Under the pieces are notes generated by a model, which ran no database searches, had not been told where the DNA came from, and worked only from the letters and a program-made list of their open reading frames with translations. Positions 7,739 to 16,114 of a DNA stretch of 20,001 nt are shown piece after piece. Position numbers and translations under genes: made by a program. The stretch comes from CAZYSK01 sp964649415 (lineage in GTDB: Bacteria; Chloroflexota; Anaerolineae; B4-G1), in assembly GCA_964649415.1 (NCBI GenBank), contig CAZYSK010000097.1:1-20001 (forward strand). The letters are read 5' to 3'. Numbering within the stretch: the first letter of the stretch is position 1; each line of letters starts with the position of its first letter.

Positions 7739-8740
7739 ATGAGATTGTTACAATATCTCACTAGCAGGATTGGGTCGTATCTTGTGGTGCTGTTCATTGG
7801 CCTGACCATCACCTTTTTCTTGCCCAGGCTTTTGCCCAGCGATCCAATTGAGAACTACATTGTCCAACTCGAGGCACAGGCCGGACAGTCCATGTCGCCT
7901 GAGGAGGTGGAGGCAATTCGCGCGACACTGCAACAGATTTATGGCCTTGAGGGCAGTCTCTTTTCTCAATATGTGGGTTACCTCGAGAACGTCGTACTGC
8001 ATTTCGATTTTGGACCTTCACTCGCGAATTTTCCCACGCCTGTAAATGAACTCATACTCAACGCACTTCCATGGACGGTGGGATTAATGGGGATATCGGT
8101 CGTCATCTCCTGGGCTATCGGCAATCTGGTTGGCTTACTGGCTGGCTTCTTTCATGATCACCCTGTCGCAACAGCGCTGGAGGTTCTCGGGGTCATCCTG
8201 TATCCGATACCTGCTTACATTGTGGCACTCGTTCTCATCATGCTTTTTGCTTACGTATGGCCCATCTTTCCCCTATCGACGACCATTCGTCCGGGGCCAT
8301 TGACGTTTAGAAAGATCCGTGTCATTCTCTACATGTCGTTTCTGCCCGCGCTGGCCAATACTCTGACCCGACTTGGCTGGAACATCCTTAGTATGAAAGC
8401 GGTTTCCTTCGCGAATAAGGAAGAAGCCTATGTGACCTATGCCAGGCTGAAAGGGACGCAGCCACTGAAGATCATGACTGGATACGTGGCCAGAAACTCG
8501 ATCCTGCCTCAAATTACCCGGCTTTCGCTGTCTCTCGGTGCGATTTTCAGTGGTACCGTGCTCATTGAAATTCTCTTCTCCTACCCGGGCTTGGGCTTGC
8601 TCATGCGCACTGCCTCTGGTACCTGCGATTACAACTTGCTTTATGGCACGATCACCATCACTATCGTTGCCGTGGCCACGGCTGCGCTAGCGATTGATTT
8701 GCTATATCCGCTGTTTGATCCAAGAATTCGCCTCAGGTGA
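7739..8740 (+). CDS. ABC importer permease, DppB/OppB type
   Basis: A 333-residue inner-membrane permease of the oligopeptide-type (PepT) importer. It begins MRLLQYLTSRIGSYLVVLFIG, as DppB proteins do: a short cytoplasmic start, a first transmembrane helix, then a long external loop with an SPEEVEAIRATL-like segment. A cytoplasmic coupling region around ATYARLKGT-like sequence (YVTYARLKGTQPLKIM) and the ending SYPGLGLLM are family hallmarks. The ATG at 7739 has GGAG at 7729-7732. The frame extends back to 7700, but that would run into the hairpin region. The gene follows the binding protein and overlaps the next permease's upstream signal, consistent with one operon. The substrate is inferred to be an oligosaccharide. 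Confidence 0.9.
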   Translation: MRLLQYLTSRIGSYLVVLFIGLTITFFLPRLLPSDPIENYIVQLEAQAGQSMSPEEVEAIRATLQQIYGLEGSLFSQYVGYLENVVLHFDFGPSLANFPTPVNELILNALPWTVGLMGISVVISWAIGNLVGLLAGFFHDHPVATALEVLGVILYPIPAYIVALVLIMLFAYVWPIFPLSTTIRPGPLTFRKIRVILYMSFLPALANTLTRLGWNILSMKAVSFANKEEAYVTYARLKGTQPLKIMTGYVARNSILPQITRLSLSLGAIFSGTVLIEILFSYPGLGLLMRTASGTCDYNLLYGTITITIVAVATAALAIDLLYPLFDPRIRLR

Positions 8741-8745
8741 ATGTC

Positions 8746-9573
8746 ATGAAAATGAACATCCGCTTAAAGATTGGTCTCGTTATCCTCGCCATCTTCACCT
8801 TAGGAAGTCTTATCCTACCGTTCCTTATGGAGATCGACCCCAGCAGGCAAGGGTCATATCCCAAGAATTTGCCTCCCAGCCTTGAGCATCCGCTGGGGAC
8901 CAACAGCCTGGGCCAGAGTATTTTCTGGTTCCTGGTTATCGCTATCCGTAATTCGCTTTTGCTTGGGGTCTCGGTGAGTTGTGTCACGACCCTGACGGCT
9001 GGTATAACGGGGCTGCTTGCAGGATATGTTGGCGGCTGGCTTGATAGGGTTCTTACGGCTCTGATGGATACATTTATCGCCATACCCGCGTTCCCGATCC
9101 TGATCGTATTGAGCACACTCGTGCGAGGAAATACATCCTTCTTGATTGTAGGCGTTATCCTGGTGTTCTTTGGCTGGCCCTGGAGTGCCCGGACGGTTCG
9201 AGCCATGGCGCTGTCCATCCGAGAACGGGAATTCATTAGCATGGCGAGATTCTCAGGTGCTTCGACGCTGGAAATCGTTTTCAAAGAAGTGTTTCCCTAT
9301 GTATATCCCCTCCTGGTCGTTGCTTATATCGACGCCATCCTCTGGGTGACCACTACAGAAGCAGCACTGGCGGTTATCGGCTTGTCGAAAGTTGAGATTC
9401 CCACGCTCGGCTCAATCATCTTCTGGGCATTGAGCTTTAATGCCCTGTTTATTGGCCAGTACATGTGGGTCGTGGCTCCTGTTGTGGCGACGATCATTCT
9501 GTTTCTGGGGATATTCCTGACATCGACGGGCTACAATCAGATGTATGCAACCAGGAGGGGCCACGACGTATGA
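8746..9573 (+). CDS. ABC importer permease, DppC/OppC type
   Basis: A 275-residue second permease of the same importer. An N-terminal transmembrane helix is followed by HPLGTNSLGQSIF, the conserved DppC motif normally read as HxLGTDxxGRD, and by the EAA-type coupling segment REREFISMARFSGAST. Five to six hydrophobic segments are evident. The ATG at 8746 is preferred because AGGTGA (8735-8740) sits just upstream, overlapping the stop of the preceding permease. A GTG at 8737 and an ATG at 8752 are in frame. The end overlaps the ATPase start in an ATGA arrangement, indicating translational coupling. Confidence 0.9.
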   Translation: MKMNIRLKIGLVILAIFTLGSLILPFLMEIDPSRQGSYPKNLPPSLEHPLGTNSLGQSIFWFLVIAIRNSLLLGVSVSCVTTLTAGITGLLAGYVGGWLDRVLTALMDTFIAIPAFPILIVLSTLVRGNTSFLIVGVILVFFGWPWSARTVRAMALSIREREFISMARFSGASTLEIVFKEVFPYVYPLLVVAYIDAILWVTTTEAALAVIGLSKVEIPTLGSIIFWALSFNALFIGQYMWVVAPVVATIILFLGIFLTSTGYNQMYATRRGHDV

Positions 9574-10547
9574 TACGGCTGAACAATGTAGTCGCTACCT
9601 ATACGACTGTTCGCGGGCAAGTCGACGCGGTTGACGGCGTCGATCTTACCATCCCAGGTGGGAAAATCGTTGGCGTGGCGGGAGAATCCGGCTGCGGCAA
9701 ATCGACCTTGCTGAAAGTCATCTATGGCGATCTGGTTTATCCCCTTGCGCTTCGACAGGGTAGTGTGGAATACGGAGTCGACGACGTGGAATACACAGTC
9801 GAAACCAAGAACGGAAGACGGGTCACGACCAGCAACATCAAGGATTACTGGTTCAAGTACATATCGTATATTCCACAAAGCTCGATGAGTTCCCTAAACC
9901 CGGTCGTCCGCATCCGCAAGCAGTTTGTCGACTTCATGGACGCAGAGCAACGCAAGGCCAATGTTCTTGAAGGAATCCGGGAATATGTCAAGAGTCTTGA
10001 CCTGCCGCCGGAGGCTATCGATGCCTACCCACACCAGCTATCGGGTGGTATGAGACAGCGAATCATGGTGGCAATGGCGACCTTCTTCAAGCCCGACATC
10101 ATTCTGGCGGATGAACCCACGACCGCGCTGGATGTGGTCGTCCAAAAGGGCATTCTGCTGCTGTTGATGGACATTCAAGCGCATATGAACAATACGATCA
10201 TCATTGTTTCTCACGATATGGGGGTGCACTACCAGACCGCCCACAAGATGCTCATCATGTATGCGGCAAAGGCGGTCGAGTTTGGCGATTCAGAAGAAGC
10301 GTTCCAGGCTCCGCTGCATCCCTATACAAAGATGCTGATCGAATCCCTTCCCACGATTGGCGACGACCGGATGCGCAAAGGGATCGCCGGTAGGCCCCCC
10401 AGCCTGTGGGAGGAACTGCGCGGCTGCCGCTTTGCGCCACGCTGTCCCCTGGCGACTGAACTGTGCCTGGCACAGGAACCCGAGTTGATCGAGCACAAGC
10501 CGGGACACTTTGCAGCTTGCCATTACGCTGGAAATACACATCAATAG
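9570..10547 (+). CDS. ABC importer ATPase, DppD/OppD type
   Basis: A 325-residue cytoplasmic ATPase that powers the adjacent permeases. Motifs: Walker A GESGCGKST (38-46), Q-loop YIPQSSMSSLNP, signature LSGGM (157-161), Walker B ILADEPTTALD (D181, E182), switch His in VSHD (H215). The C-terminal oligopeptide-transporter extension ends in the cysteine-rich GCRFAPRCPLATELC, which in this family can bind an iron-sulfur cluster. Residues around 66-95 carry a short inserted segment (VEYTVETKNGRRVTTSNIKD) between Walker A and the Q-loop. The ATG at 9570 overlaps the previous stop, with AGGAGG at 9553-9558. A longer frame from 9465 overlaps the permease coding sequence and is rejected. Confidence 0.93.
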   Translation: MIRLNNVVATYTTVRGQVDAVDGVDLTIPGGKIVGVAGESGCGKSTLLKVIYGDLVYPLALRQGSVEYGVDDVEYTVETKNGRRVTTSNIKDYWFKYISYIPQSSMSSLNPVVRIRKQFVDFMDAEQRKANVLEGIREYVKSLDLPPEAIDAYPHQLSGGMRQRIMVAMATFFKPDIILADEPTTALDVVVQKGILLLLMDIQAHMNNTIIIVSHDMGVHYQTAHKMLIMYAAKAVEFGDSEEAFQAPLHPYTKMLIESLPTIGDDRMRKGIAGRPPSLWEELRGCRFAPRCPLATELCLAQEPELIEHKPGHFAACHYAGNTHQ

Positions 10548-10565
10548 ATGGGATAGCGAAACACC

Positions 10566-11546
10566 ATGAATACCATCCTGAAAACCAGTCATCTGAACAA
10601 AGTATATAGACTAGGCAGTTTATTCAACAGAGTCAGAATTAATGCGCTGGACGATGTTAATCTGACAATTGAGAGCGACGAACCGGTGATTATTAGTATC
10701 GTGGGCGAGTCGGGTAGTGGAAAAACCACCCTGGCCAAGGTGCTTCTTCGCCTGGTCAAACCGACGTCTGGTAGCGCCCTCGTTTATGATCGGCTGATTG
10801 TAGGAAAAGGCGAAGAACCGTCGAACCGTGAATTCTTCAGCACAGTACAGCCAATCTTTCAAAACCCGTTTGAGGCGTTTAGCAGTCACCGCACGGTAGA
10901 CACCTACCTTCTTGGAACGGCTGTTCGTGTCGCCAATCTGAGCAAAACAGAGGCCGTTGATGCTGTGTCGGAAGCGTTGAGATTGGTGGGGCTTGAATAT
11001 CGAGACGTTCGTGGCAAGTACCCGAATCAGTTCTCCGGCGGTGAGTTGCAAAGGGTTTCCGTTGCTCGCGCCTTGATACCTGATCCCAAGATCATTGTGG
11101 CCGATGAACCGGTCAGTATGATTGACGCTTCTATGCGAATGAACGTCATCAATCTCTTCCTGTCGTTAAAAGAAGAGTTTCAGAGGAGTTTCCTGTACAT
11201 TACCCACGACCTGGCTACCGCCTATTACATCAGTGATTATATTGGGGTGATGTATCGGGGCTGCATCGTTGAATTTGGTGATGCCAGGACAATTCTGGCT
11301 GACCCCCGACACCCCTACACGCAATTGCTACTCGACTCCATCGCTGACATTGGCCGAAAGTGGGAGAAGAAGAAAATCGCTTTGTCAGACATCGAGGCCA
11401 AAGAATTCCAGTTTGAAGGCTGTCGATTCTATAATCGCTGTCCTCATAGTTCAGATAGGTGTATGCTCGAAAGACCGCCTGCAAAAAGAATGCCTGATGG
11501 GAGAGATGTCTACTGCCATTTATCCTGGCTCTCTCCTAAACTCTAA
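10566..11546 (+). CDS. ABC importer ATPase, DppF/OppF type
   Basis: A 326-residue second ATPase, partner of the preceding one in a heterodimer. Motifs: Walker A GESGSGKTT (47-55), Q-loop PIFQNPFEAFSSHR, signature FSGGELQR (S157), Walker B IIVADEPVSMIDASMR (D180, E181), switch His in YITHD. The oligopeptide-type C-terminus has the cysteine pattern GCRFYNRCPHSSDRC. The gene begins 18 bp after the previous ATPase with only a weak upstream purine stretch, suggesting coupled translation. A piece of a diverged copy of its 3' end (around KEFQFEGC) is found again at 13101-13148. Confidence 0.93.
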   Translation: MNTILKTSHLNKVYRLGSLFNRVRINALDDVNLTIESDEPVIISIVGESGSGKTTLAKVLLRLVKPTSGSALVYDRLIVGKGEEPSNREFFSTVQPIFQNPFEAFSSHRTVDTYLLGTAVRVANLSKTEAVDAVSEALRLVGLEYRDVRGKYPNQFSGGELQRVSVARALIPDPKIIVADEPVSMIDASMRMNVINLFLSLKEEFQRSFLYITHDLATAYYISDYIGVMYRGCIVEFGDARTILADPRHPYTQLLLDSIADIGRKWEKKKIALSDIEAKEFQFEGCRFYNRCPHSSDRCMLERPPAKRMPDGRDVYCHLSWLSPKL

Positions 11547-11576
11547 GCATATTATACGAACCAGGAGCTAGAAACA

Positions 11577-13118
11577 TTGAATCCCAAGACAAATGATATC
11601 GAACGCTGGGGGATTTTCGAACTTGTTCTAGAAGGCCCTGCAAGCGGCAATCCCTTTATTGATGTGACGATCTATGCACAATTTGCCCACCAAGACCGCG
11701 AGGTGGAGGTACGTGGTTTTTATGACGGTAACGGGGTTTACCTGGTCCGCTTTATGCCGGATGTTCCCGGGGTATGGAATTACGTAACGCGCAGCAACGT
11801 GCCTGAACTGGATGGTCAGCAAGGCGAGTTTACCTGTGTCGAGGCGCTTGAGGGGGTCCACGGACCAGTTTCCGTCCATAATACACATCACTTTGCTTAC
11901 GCGGATGGTACACCCTACTATCCTTTCGGCACAACTTGCTACGCCTGGACACATCAGGGTGATTCCCTGGAGGAACAAACGCTGGAAACCCTCAAAGGTG
12001 CACCCTTCAACAAGATACGCATGTGCGTTTTTCCGAAAGATTACCCATTCAACAAGAATGAGCCGGTTTACTATCCTTTTGAACGTAATGAAGCTGGCGA
12101 GAACGATTTCACCCGCTTTAATCCGACGTTCTTCCGCCACTTTGAGCAAAGGTTAGCCCAGTTGGCGGAGTTGGGTATCGAAGCCGATATCATTGTCTGG
12201 CACCCCTATGACCGCTGGGGATATGCAACAATGGACGAGGAAAGCGATTTCAGGTATTTGCGGTATCTGATTGCGCGCCTGTCTGCTTTCCGTCATGTCT
12301 GGTGGTCACTGGCCAATGAATATGATTTCATGGATAAACCTATGGAACGCTGGGACCGCTTCTTCGAGATTTTGCAGCAGGAAGATCCCTATAAACACCT
12401 GCGTTCGATCCATAATGGATATCCTGAAGACATGTACGATCACACCAAACCTGGTGTGACCCATGTCTGTATCCAGCACTTCAATATAAAGCAAGTTGTA
12501 GAATGGCGCGAGACCTTCGGCAAGCCCATTGTTAACGATGAGTTGGAATATGAGGGAGATATTACCTATCCCTGGGGCGGGATCAGCGCACAAGAGGAAG
12601 TGCACCGATTCTGGATCATGGTCGTCAACGGTGGGTATGCGGGACATGGCGAGACTTACGTGCACCCAGAAGACATCCTTTGGTGGTCAAAGGGCGGCGT
12701 TTTGCATGGTGAAAGCTGGAAACGAATCAGTTTTCTGCGTGAGATCATTGAGGCTGCACCGGAGGGTGGGCTATCACCACAGCGCGGTTTGTCAGGGCAT
12801 TTGTTTCAAGATGGGACGATGTTTGGTGACTATCTTTGCCAGAGGTTTTCAGGTGGCCGGATCGGCGATTACCAACTCGTTTACCTGGAAAACTATCAAC
12901 CCAGATTCCTGCCAATCTGGTTGCCGGAAGGCAATTATCAGATCGACCTGATTGATCCCTGGGAGATGACGATTTCACCAGCAAAGGTTAATCTGCTCAG
13001 CGGCCCTCCAAGCTACAGTTACAGTGTTCCGACTGCTGTGGATCCAAGCCATGAGATTGAGCTGCCTGGCAAACCGCGTATGGCAATTCGGATAATAAAA
13101 CAAAGAATTCCAGTTTGA
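11577..13118 (+). CDS. DUF5060-DUF4038-DUF5605 glycosidase (apiosidase-like)
   Basis: A 513-residue protein of the DUF5060/DUF4038/DUF5605 architecture, a (beta/alpha)8 glycosidase class related to GH140 apiosidases. DUF5060 beta domain at about 8-85 (GNPFIDVTIYAQF, GFYDGNGVYLVRFMPDVPG, SNVPELDGQQGEF), barrel at about 100-400 (HFAYADGTPYYPFGTTCYAW; WWSLANEYDF with E248; NDELEYEGD with E322 to E326; GGYAGHGETY), DUF5605 beta tail at about 425-505. The acidic residues named are candidates for catalysis, not proven. The TTG start at 11577 is supported by AGGAG at 11563-11567 and begins 31 bp after the ATPase stop. No signal peptide, so cytoplasmic. The last codons (CAAAGAATTCCAGTTTGA) are shared out of frame with an ATPase-tail remnant, so the C-terminus was probably reset by recombination near its natural end. 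Confidence 0.85.
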   Translation: MNPKTNDIERWGIFELVLEGPASGNPFIDVTIYAQFAHQDREVEVRGFYDGNGVYLVRFMPDVPGVWNYVTRSNVPELDGQQGEFTCVEALEGVHGPVSVHNTHHFAYADGTPYYPFGTTCYAWTHQGDSLEEQTLETLKGAPFNKIRMCVFPKDYPFNKNEPVYYPFERNEAGENDFTRFNPTFFRHFEQRLAQLAELGIEADIIVWHPYDRWGYATMDEESDFRYLRYLIARLSAFRHVWWSLANEYDFMDKPMERWDRFFEILQQEDPYKHLRSIHNGYPEDMYDHTKPGVTHVCIQHFNIKQVVEWRETFGKPIVNDELEYEGDITYPWGGISAQEEVHRFWIMVVNGGYAGHGETYVHPEDILWWSKGGVLHGESWKRISFLREIIEAAPEGGLSPQRGLSGHLFQDGTMFGDYLCQRFSGGRIGDYQLVYLENYQPRFLPIWLPEGNYQIDLIDPWEMTISPAKVNLLSGPPSYSYSVPTAVDPSHEIELPGKPRMAIRIIKQRIPV

Positions 13119-13148
13119 GGGTTGTACATGCTTCAATCGCTGTCCTAT
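13101..13148 (+). pseudogene. Remnant of an oligopeptide-type ABC ATPase C-terminus
   Basis: Bases 13101-13118 match 11399-11416 without a difference, and the match resumes around AATCGCTGTCCT. In the frame starting at 13102 the product is KEFQFEGCTCFNRCP..GC, against KEFQFEGCRFYNRCP..RC in the intact ATPase. It keeps the cysteine pattern but has diverged afterwards, and no ATPase body precedes it. The glycosidase stop codon lies inside it in another frame. Confidence 0.75.
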
Positions 13149-13257
13149 TGCCGGCTGCATTCTCGATCATGCCCCCGATAGAGCTCTCATAGCATCATCT
13201 TCGCCCCTAGGGGACGCGCAAACTCACACCCTTGGCTGGAACAACCAGAAGCCGCCG

Positions 13258-13425
13258 CGCTTTAGCGTATGCGCGAGTGTCACAGCAAAATTGATTGCCC
13301 ATTGTGTCCACTGTCTCTATCCCGATGATGACGGTGTTTGTCGCATTCGCTTTATGCTGAATACGCCAGGGGAATGGCGTTGTGTCACTCAAAGCAATGT
13401 TCTCGAACTGGATGGACAGCAGGGA
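13258..13425 (+). pseudogene. Remnant of a second DUF5060 glycosidase N-terminus
   Basis: In one frame this reads RFSVCASVTAKLIAH, then YPDDDGVCRIRFMLNTPGEW, then TQSNVLELDGQQG. It aligns with the intact protein's NPFIDVTIYAQFAH, GFYDGNGVYLVRFMPDVPGVW and TRSNVPELDGQQG. Similarity stops at 13425, no start codon with a ribosome site precedes it, and the barrel domain is missing. Together with the ATPase remnant just upstream it repeats, in the same order, the junction at 11399-11830, about 100 bp shorter. Confidence 0.75.
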
Positions 13426-13594
13426 AAGGAGGTGATGGAGGCAGAAGAATCGGACAAAGGAAAGATGGGTACAGATCATCACTCCTGCCCTTGCCTGGAT
13501 AGAAGGAAGACCTGCACCCACAGCCTGTGTGGAGCAAAACCCCACACAGTGCATAAGTCTACAAGACATGTGCAGAAAGTCAAGGAGGTAGAAA
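13426..13594 (+). other. Leader region of the second transporter
   Basis: This stretch shows no gene and no convincing sigma-70 promoter. It contains an 8-bp hairpin CTGTGTGG-N9-CCACACAG (13525-13549) without a T-run, and the strong ribosome site AAGGAGG (13582-13588) of the next gene. The 13119-13594 gap as a whole is otherwise explained by the two gene remnants. Confidence 0.4.
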
Positions 13595-15061
13595 ATGAAC
13601 GGCAAAGAGTTAAGCCGACGGGAGTTCTTGCGCATCAGCGCTCTGACCGCTGCGGGCGCGGCTTTGGCGGGTTGTCGTCCCCCAACAGAAGCGCCCCCGG
13701 CATCGGAGCCAGAAGCGGCGCCAACCGAGCCGCCTCCGGCAGAGGAGGTGACTCTGGAGGTTATCGCCAGCCAGCCCGAGTACATTGATGCCGAGCGGCA
13801 GATCTGGGACGTTTTCGAAGCGGAGAACCCAGGTATCAAAGTCAAGCTGTTCGCGGTGAACGAGGATACGGTGGCCGCATTCCGGGCGAAGGTCGCCGGT
13901 GGAGAGATGCCGGCCATCGTTCAACCCTGGGTTATCGCAGACGCGGGAGTTACGGCGGACAACCATGAAACCTTTATGGACCTGGGTAAAACTGACTTCC
14001 CGTGGTGGGATCGCTGGACGTATGACGTGAAGAATGCGTTCACCGATGTATACGAGCTGCCCGGCCCTCGCTCTCTGGAGGTCTTCGCCGGATTCCTCTT
14101 CACCTGGCAATATCGCTCGGACCTGATGGAAGAGGCCGGCCTGGATCCCCGTAATGACGTCAAGACCTGGGACGACCTGAAGGCATTCCTCGAAGCGGGA
14201 ACGGCATGGGTCAAGGACAATCCCGAGGTGGACCACTTCTGGGACATGGGCTGGCACGGCTGGGTCTGGGGCTACAACTATCTGTCTACGCTTCCGCTGG
14301 CTTTCGCGGACGGTCAGGTGGAGGATCAGCGCAAATGCTGGTTGGGCGAAGCCAAGTTCAATGACGCAGACTCGCCGTTCCGGTACACCTTTGAGTTCCT
14401 CAAAGAGGCTTATGAGAAGGGATGGCTGCCCGAGAACTGCTGGACCCGGGAATGGGAAAGTGACATGGAGGCCAGCTTCATCGCCAACAAGTCGGTCATG
14501 ATGCTCCATGGCCCGTGGGTGTGGGACAAGTTGCTGGCTGCTGATCCCGATGCGGACCAGTCAGGCTTCCCGGCCACTCCGCCGGCAGAAGGACAGGCGA
14601 CGTGGATGCAGTACATGAGCCGGCTGGATGTCACCGCCCGCAATGGCTTCTGTTTGCTGGAGGGCGTGCAGGAGCTGCCCGAATGGGAGCAGATCAAGAC
14701 CGCCTTCTACTGGATGTTCAGCCCGCCTGCCGTCAAGATGTATGCCGAGGTGGCCGGACGCGATGTCCTGTACGAGCTGGATGAGCCTCTCGAAATCACG
14801 GGGCCTCAGTGGCTGGGCGTGGCGAAGGATATCGGCACCCCCGGTGGCTTGTGGGAGGATGCACAGTACGTGGATGCGAGCCGATGGGGAGAGATCGCGG
14901 CCGAAGCTCACCGCATTGGCGGATCGCCCGGGGTCTGGGACTATGATGGCGATGGTACTGGCCTGGCCAACGCAATGCAGGGCCTGATGACGGGAGAGAT
15001 GTCGGTTCAGGACGTTTTGGATTGGGCGCAAGACAACTACGAAGCAAGCTACGAACTATGA
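13595..15061 (+). CDS. Sugar ABC importer substrate-binding lipoprotein, family 1 (CUT1)
   Basis: A 488-residue extracellular solute-binding protein of the CUT1/MalE class. The N-terminus combines a twin-arginine-like motif (SRREFLRIS) with a lipobox (AALAGC, C27), so it may be exported folded and then lipidated. A Pro/Glu-rich linker (about 28-50) leads into VTLEVIASQPEYIDAERQIWDVFEAENPGI-type family sequence. Many Trp residues in the middle (for example MGWHGWVWGYNYLS, MLHGPWVWDK) are usual in carbohydrate-binding pockets. The ATG at 13595 follows AAGGAGG with ideal spacing. It heads a cluster with two MalF/MalG-like permeases and a DUF4038 glycosidase, which suggests a plant-glycan oligosaccharide ligand. 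No ATPase gene accompanies it in the window. Confidence 0.92.
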   Translation: MNGKELSRREFLRISALTAAGAALAGCRPPTEAPPASEPEAAPTEPPPAEEVTLEVIASQPEYIDAERQIWDVFEAENPGIKVKLFAVNEDTVAAFRAKVAGGEMPAIVQPWVIADAGVTADNHETFMDLGKTDFPWWDRWTYDVKNAFTDVYELPGPRSLEVFAGFLFTWQYRSDLMEEAGLDPRNDVKTWDDLKAFLEAGTAWVKDNPEVDHFWDMGWHGWVWGYNYLSTLPLAFADGQVEDQRKCWLGEAKFNDADSPFRYTFEFLKEAYEKGWLPENCWTREWESDMEASFIANKSVMMLHGPWVWDKLLAADPDADQSGFPATPPAEGQATWMQYMSRLDVTARNGFCLLEGVQELPEWEQIKTAFYWMFSPPAVKMYAEVAGRDVLYELDEPLEITGPQWLGVAKDIGTPGGLWEDAQYVDASRWGEIAAEAHRIGGSPGVWDYDGDGTGLANAMQGLMTGEMSVQDVLDWAQDNYEASYEL

Positions 15062-15080
15062 TCTAGGGCAAGTGAACGGA

Positions 15081-15103
15081 GCAGCCAGGTGTCGGTCGGC
15101 TGC
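15081..15103 (+). other. Small hairpin after binding-protein gene
   Basis: GCAGCC (15081-15086) pairs with GGCTGC (15098-15103) across an 11-nt loop. It is directly upstream of the larger stem at 15111. Confidence 0.4.
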
Positions 15104-15110
15104 TGAAGTG

Positions 15111-15144
15111 GGTTGCCCGGGAGAGGTGTCTCTTCCGGGCAGCC
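15111..15144 (+). terminator. 15-bp hairpin between CUT1 binding protein and permease
   Basis: GGTTGCCCGGGAGAG (15111-15125), loop GTGT, CTCTTCCGGGCAGCC (15130-15144). All fifteen positions pair, two of them as G-U. No T-run follows, so it is more likely a transcript-stabilising or partial-termination stem than a full terminator. It occupies the same binding-protein/permease position as the stem in the first transporter. Confidence 0.6.
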
Positions 15145-15187
15145 TCCATCCGGCTTGGTATCATCAGAGATTTATGGGGGGACCATC

Positions 15188-16102
15188 ATGATGGGGACAA
15201 GAAGACACCCGAGCAGGCGAAAGTGGCGCCGCATATTGGGAGACTATGTTTTTCTGTCACCTCAACTCATATTGTATCTTGTCTTCACCATCATCCCCTT
15301 CTTCGTGGCCGTGCCCATCCTATTTACCGACAGGCTCACTTTCTTCGACAATACCGTGGATTACGTGGGGCTGGCTAACTTTAAGCAGATCTTGGTAGAG
15401 GGAAGTACCACTGCCAAGGATTTCTGGCCTGCCCTGGAAAGGACGGTTAGATTCACTGTTCTGAACTATGTGATGGTCTACGTCTTCGGATTGACGCTGG
15501 CGCTCTTGATGTACCAGGTAGGATTCCGGGGTGGGTTTTTCACCATCATCTATCTACCCATGATGCTTTCCGGGCTGGCCACAGGTTTTATAGCAACCAT
15601 GCTTTTTTCCCGATCGACGGGCACCGTGAACCTGCTTCTGTTGGAACTGGGTTGGATTCAAAATCCCATTGACCTCAAGCTGCCCACAGGCACCACTGTC
15701 CTCCTGCCCATTCTCGTCGGTTGGAGATATGCGGGATTTAACCTGGCGATTTTCTTATCCGGCCTCGTGAGTATTCCTACGGAGACTATTGAAGCATCCA
15801 TCATGGATGGCGCTTCCTACTGGCAGAGGCTCATCAAGGTCTATTTCCCGCAGATGGTGCCCTCCTTCATCATCGCCACCATCTTCTGCCTCATCGGCTC
15901 TTTTGGCATTTTTGACGAGCTGGTAGCGATGGGGGCCATGTATGGGAACCAACAGGCACTCTTTCTCTCTATCCTCTTCTTTAGATACGGTTTTTCGCAA
16001 GGACGCCTGGCCTTGGGGATGACGTTGGCCATGGAGGTGGGCATCCCTCTGGTCATTCTGGGTGTTCTGCTGCAACGTCTACAGAAGCGCCTGCAATATT
16101 AG
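15188..16102 (+). CDS. Sugar ABC importer permease, MalF/UgpA type
   Basis: A 304-residue CUT1 inner-membrane permease with about six hydrophobic helices. The start is basic (GTRRHPSRRKWRRILGDYVF), then FLSPQLILYLVFTIIPF. The coupling EAA loop reads ETIEASIMDGASYWQRLIKVYF, the usual CUT1 motif that contacts the ATPase. The ATG at 15188 is chosen because GGGGGGA lies just upstream; an adjacent in-frame ATG at 15191 is equally possible. The open frame from 15113 would translate the hairpin and is rejected. It is followed after 12 bp by the second permease. Confidence 0.92.
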   Translation: MMGTRRHPSRRKWRRILGDYVFLSPQLILYLVFTIIPFFVAVPILFTDRLTFFDNTVDYVGLANFKQILVEGSTTAKDFWPALERTVRFTVLNYVMVYVFGLTLALLMYQVGFRGGFFTIIYLPMMLSGLATGFIATMLFSRSTGTVNLLLLELGWIQNPIDLKLPTGTTVLLPILVGWRYAGFNLAIFLSGLVSIPTETIEASIMDGASYWQRLIKVYFPQMVPSFIIATIFCLIGSFGIFDELVAMGAMYGNQQALFLSILFFRYGFSQGRLALGMTLAMEVGIPLVILGVLLQRLQKRLQY

Positions 16103-16114
16103 GACGGAGAAACC

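Noticed and set aside
9465..9569. N-terminal extension of the first ATPase
   Set aside because: It overlaps the permease coding sequence and lacks ATPase family similarity. The ATG at 9570 with AGGAGG upstream is the better start.
13525..13549. Hairpin CTGTGTGG/CCACACAG as a terminator
   Set aside because: It has a short stem, a 9-nt loop and no T-run. It lies only 33 bp before the ribosome site of the binding-protein gene, so it is weak evidence for termination.
13291..13788. 165-codon + strand open frame spanning the scar and the start of the CUT1 binding protein
   Set aside because: Its first part is the DUF5060 remnant. The rest overlaps the binding protein out of frame, and it has no ribosome site.
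13610..14509. 299-codon minus-strand open frame opposite the CUT1 binding protein
   Set aside because: It is a shadow of a clear Tat-lipoprotein binding protein and shows no family resemblance.
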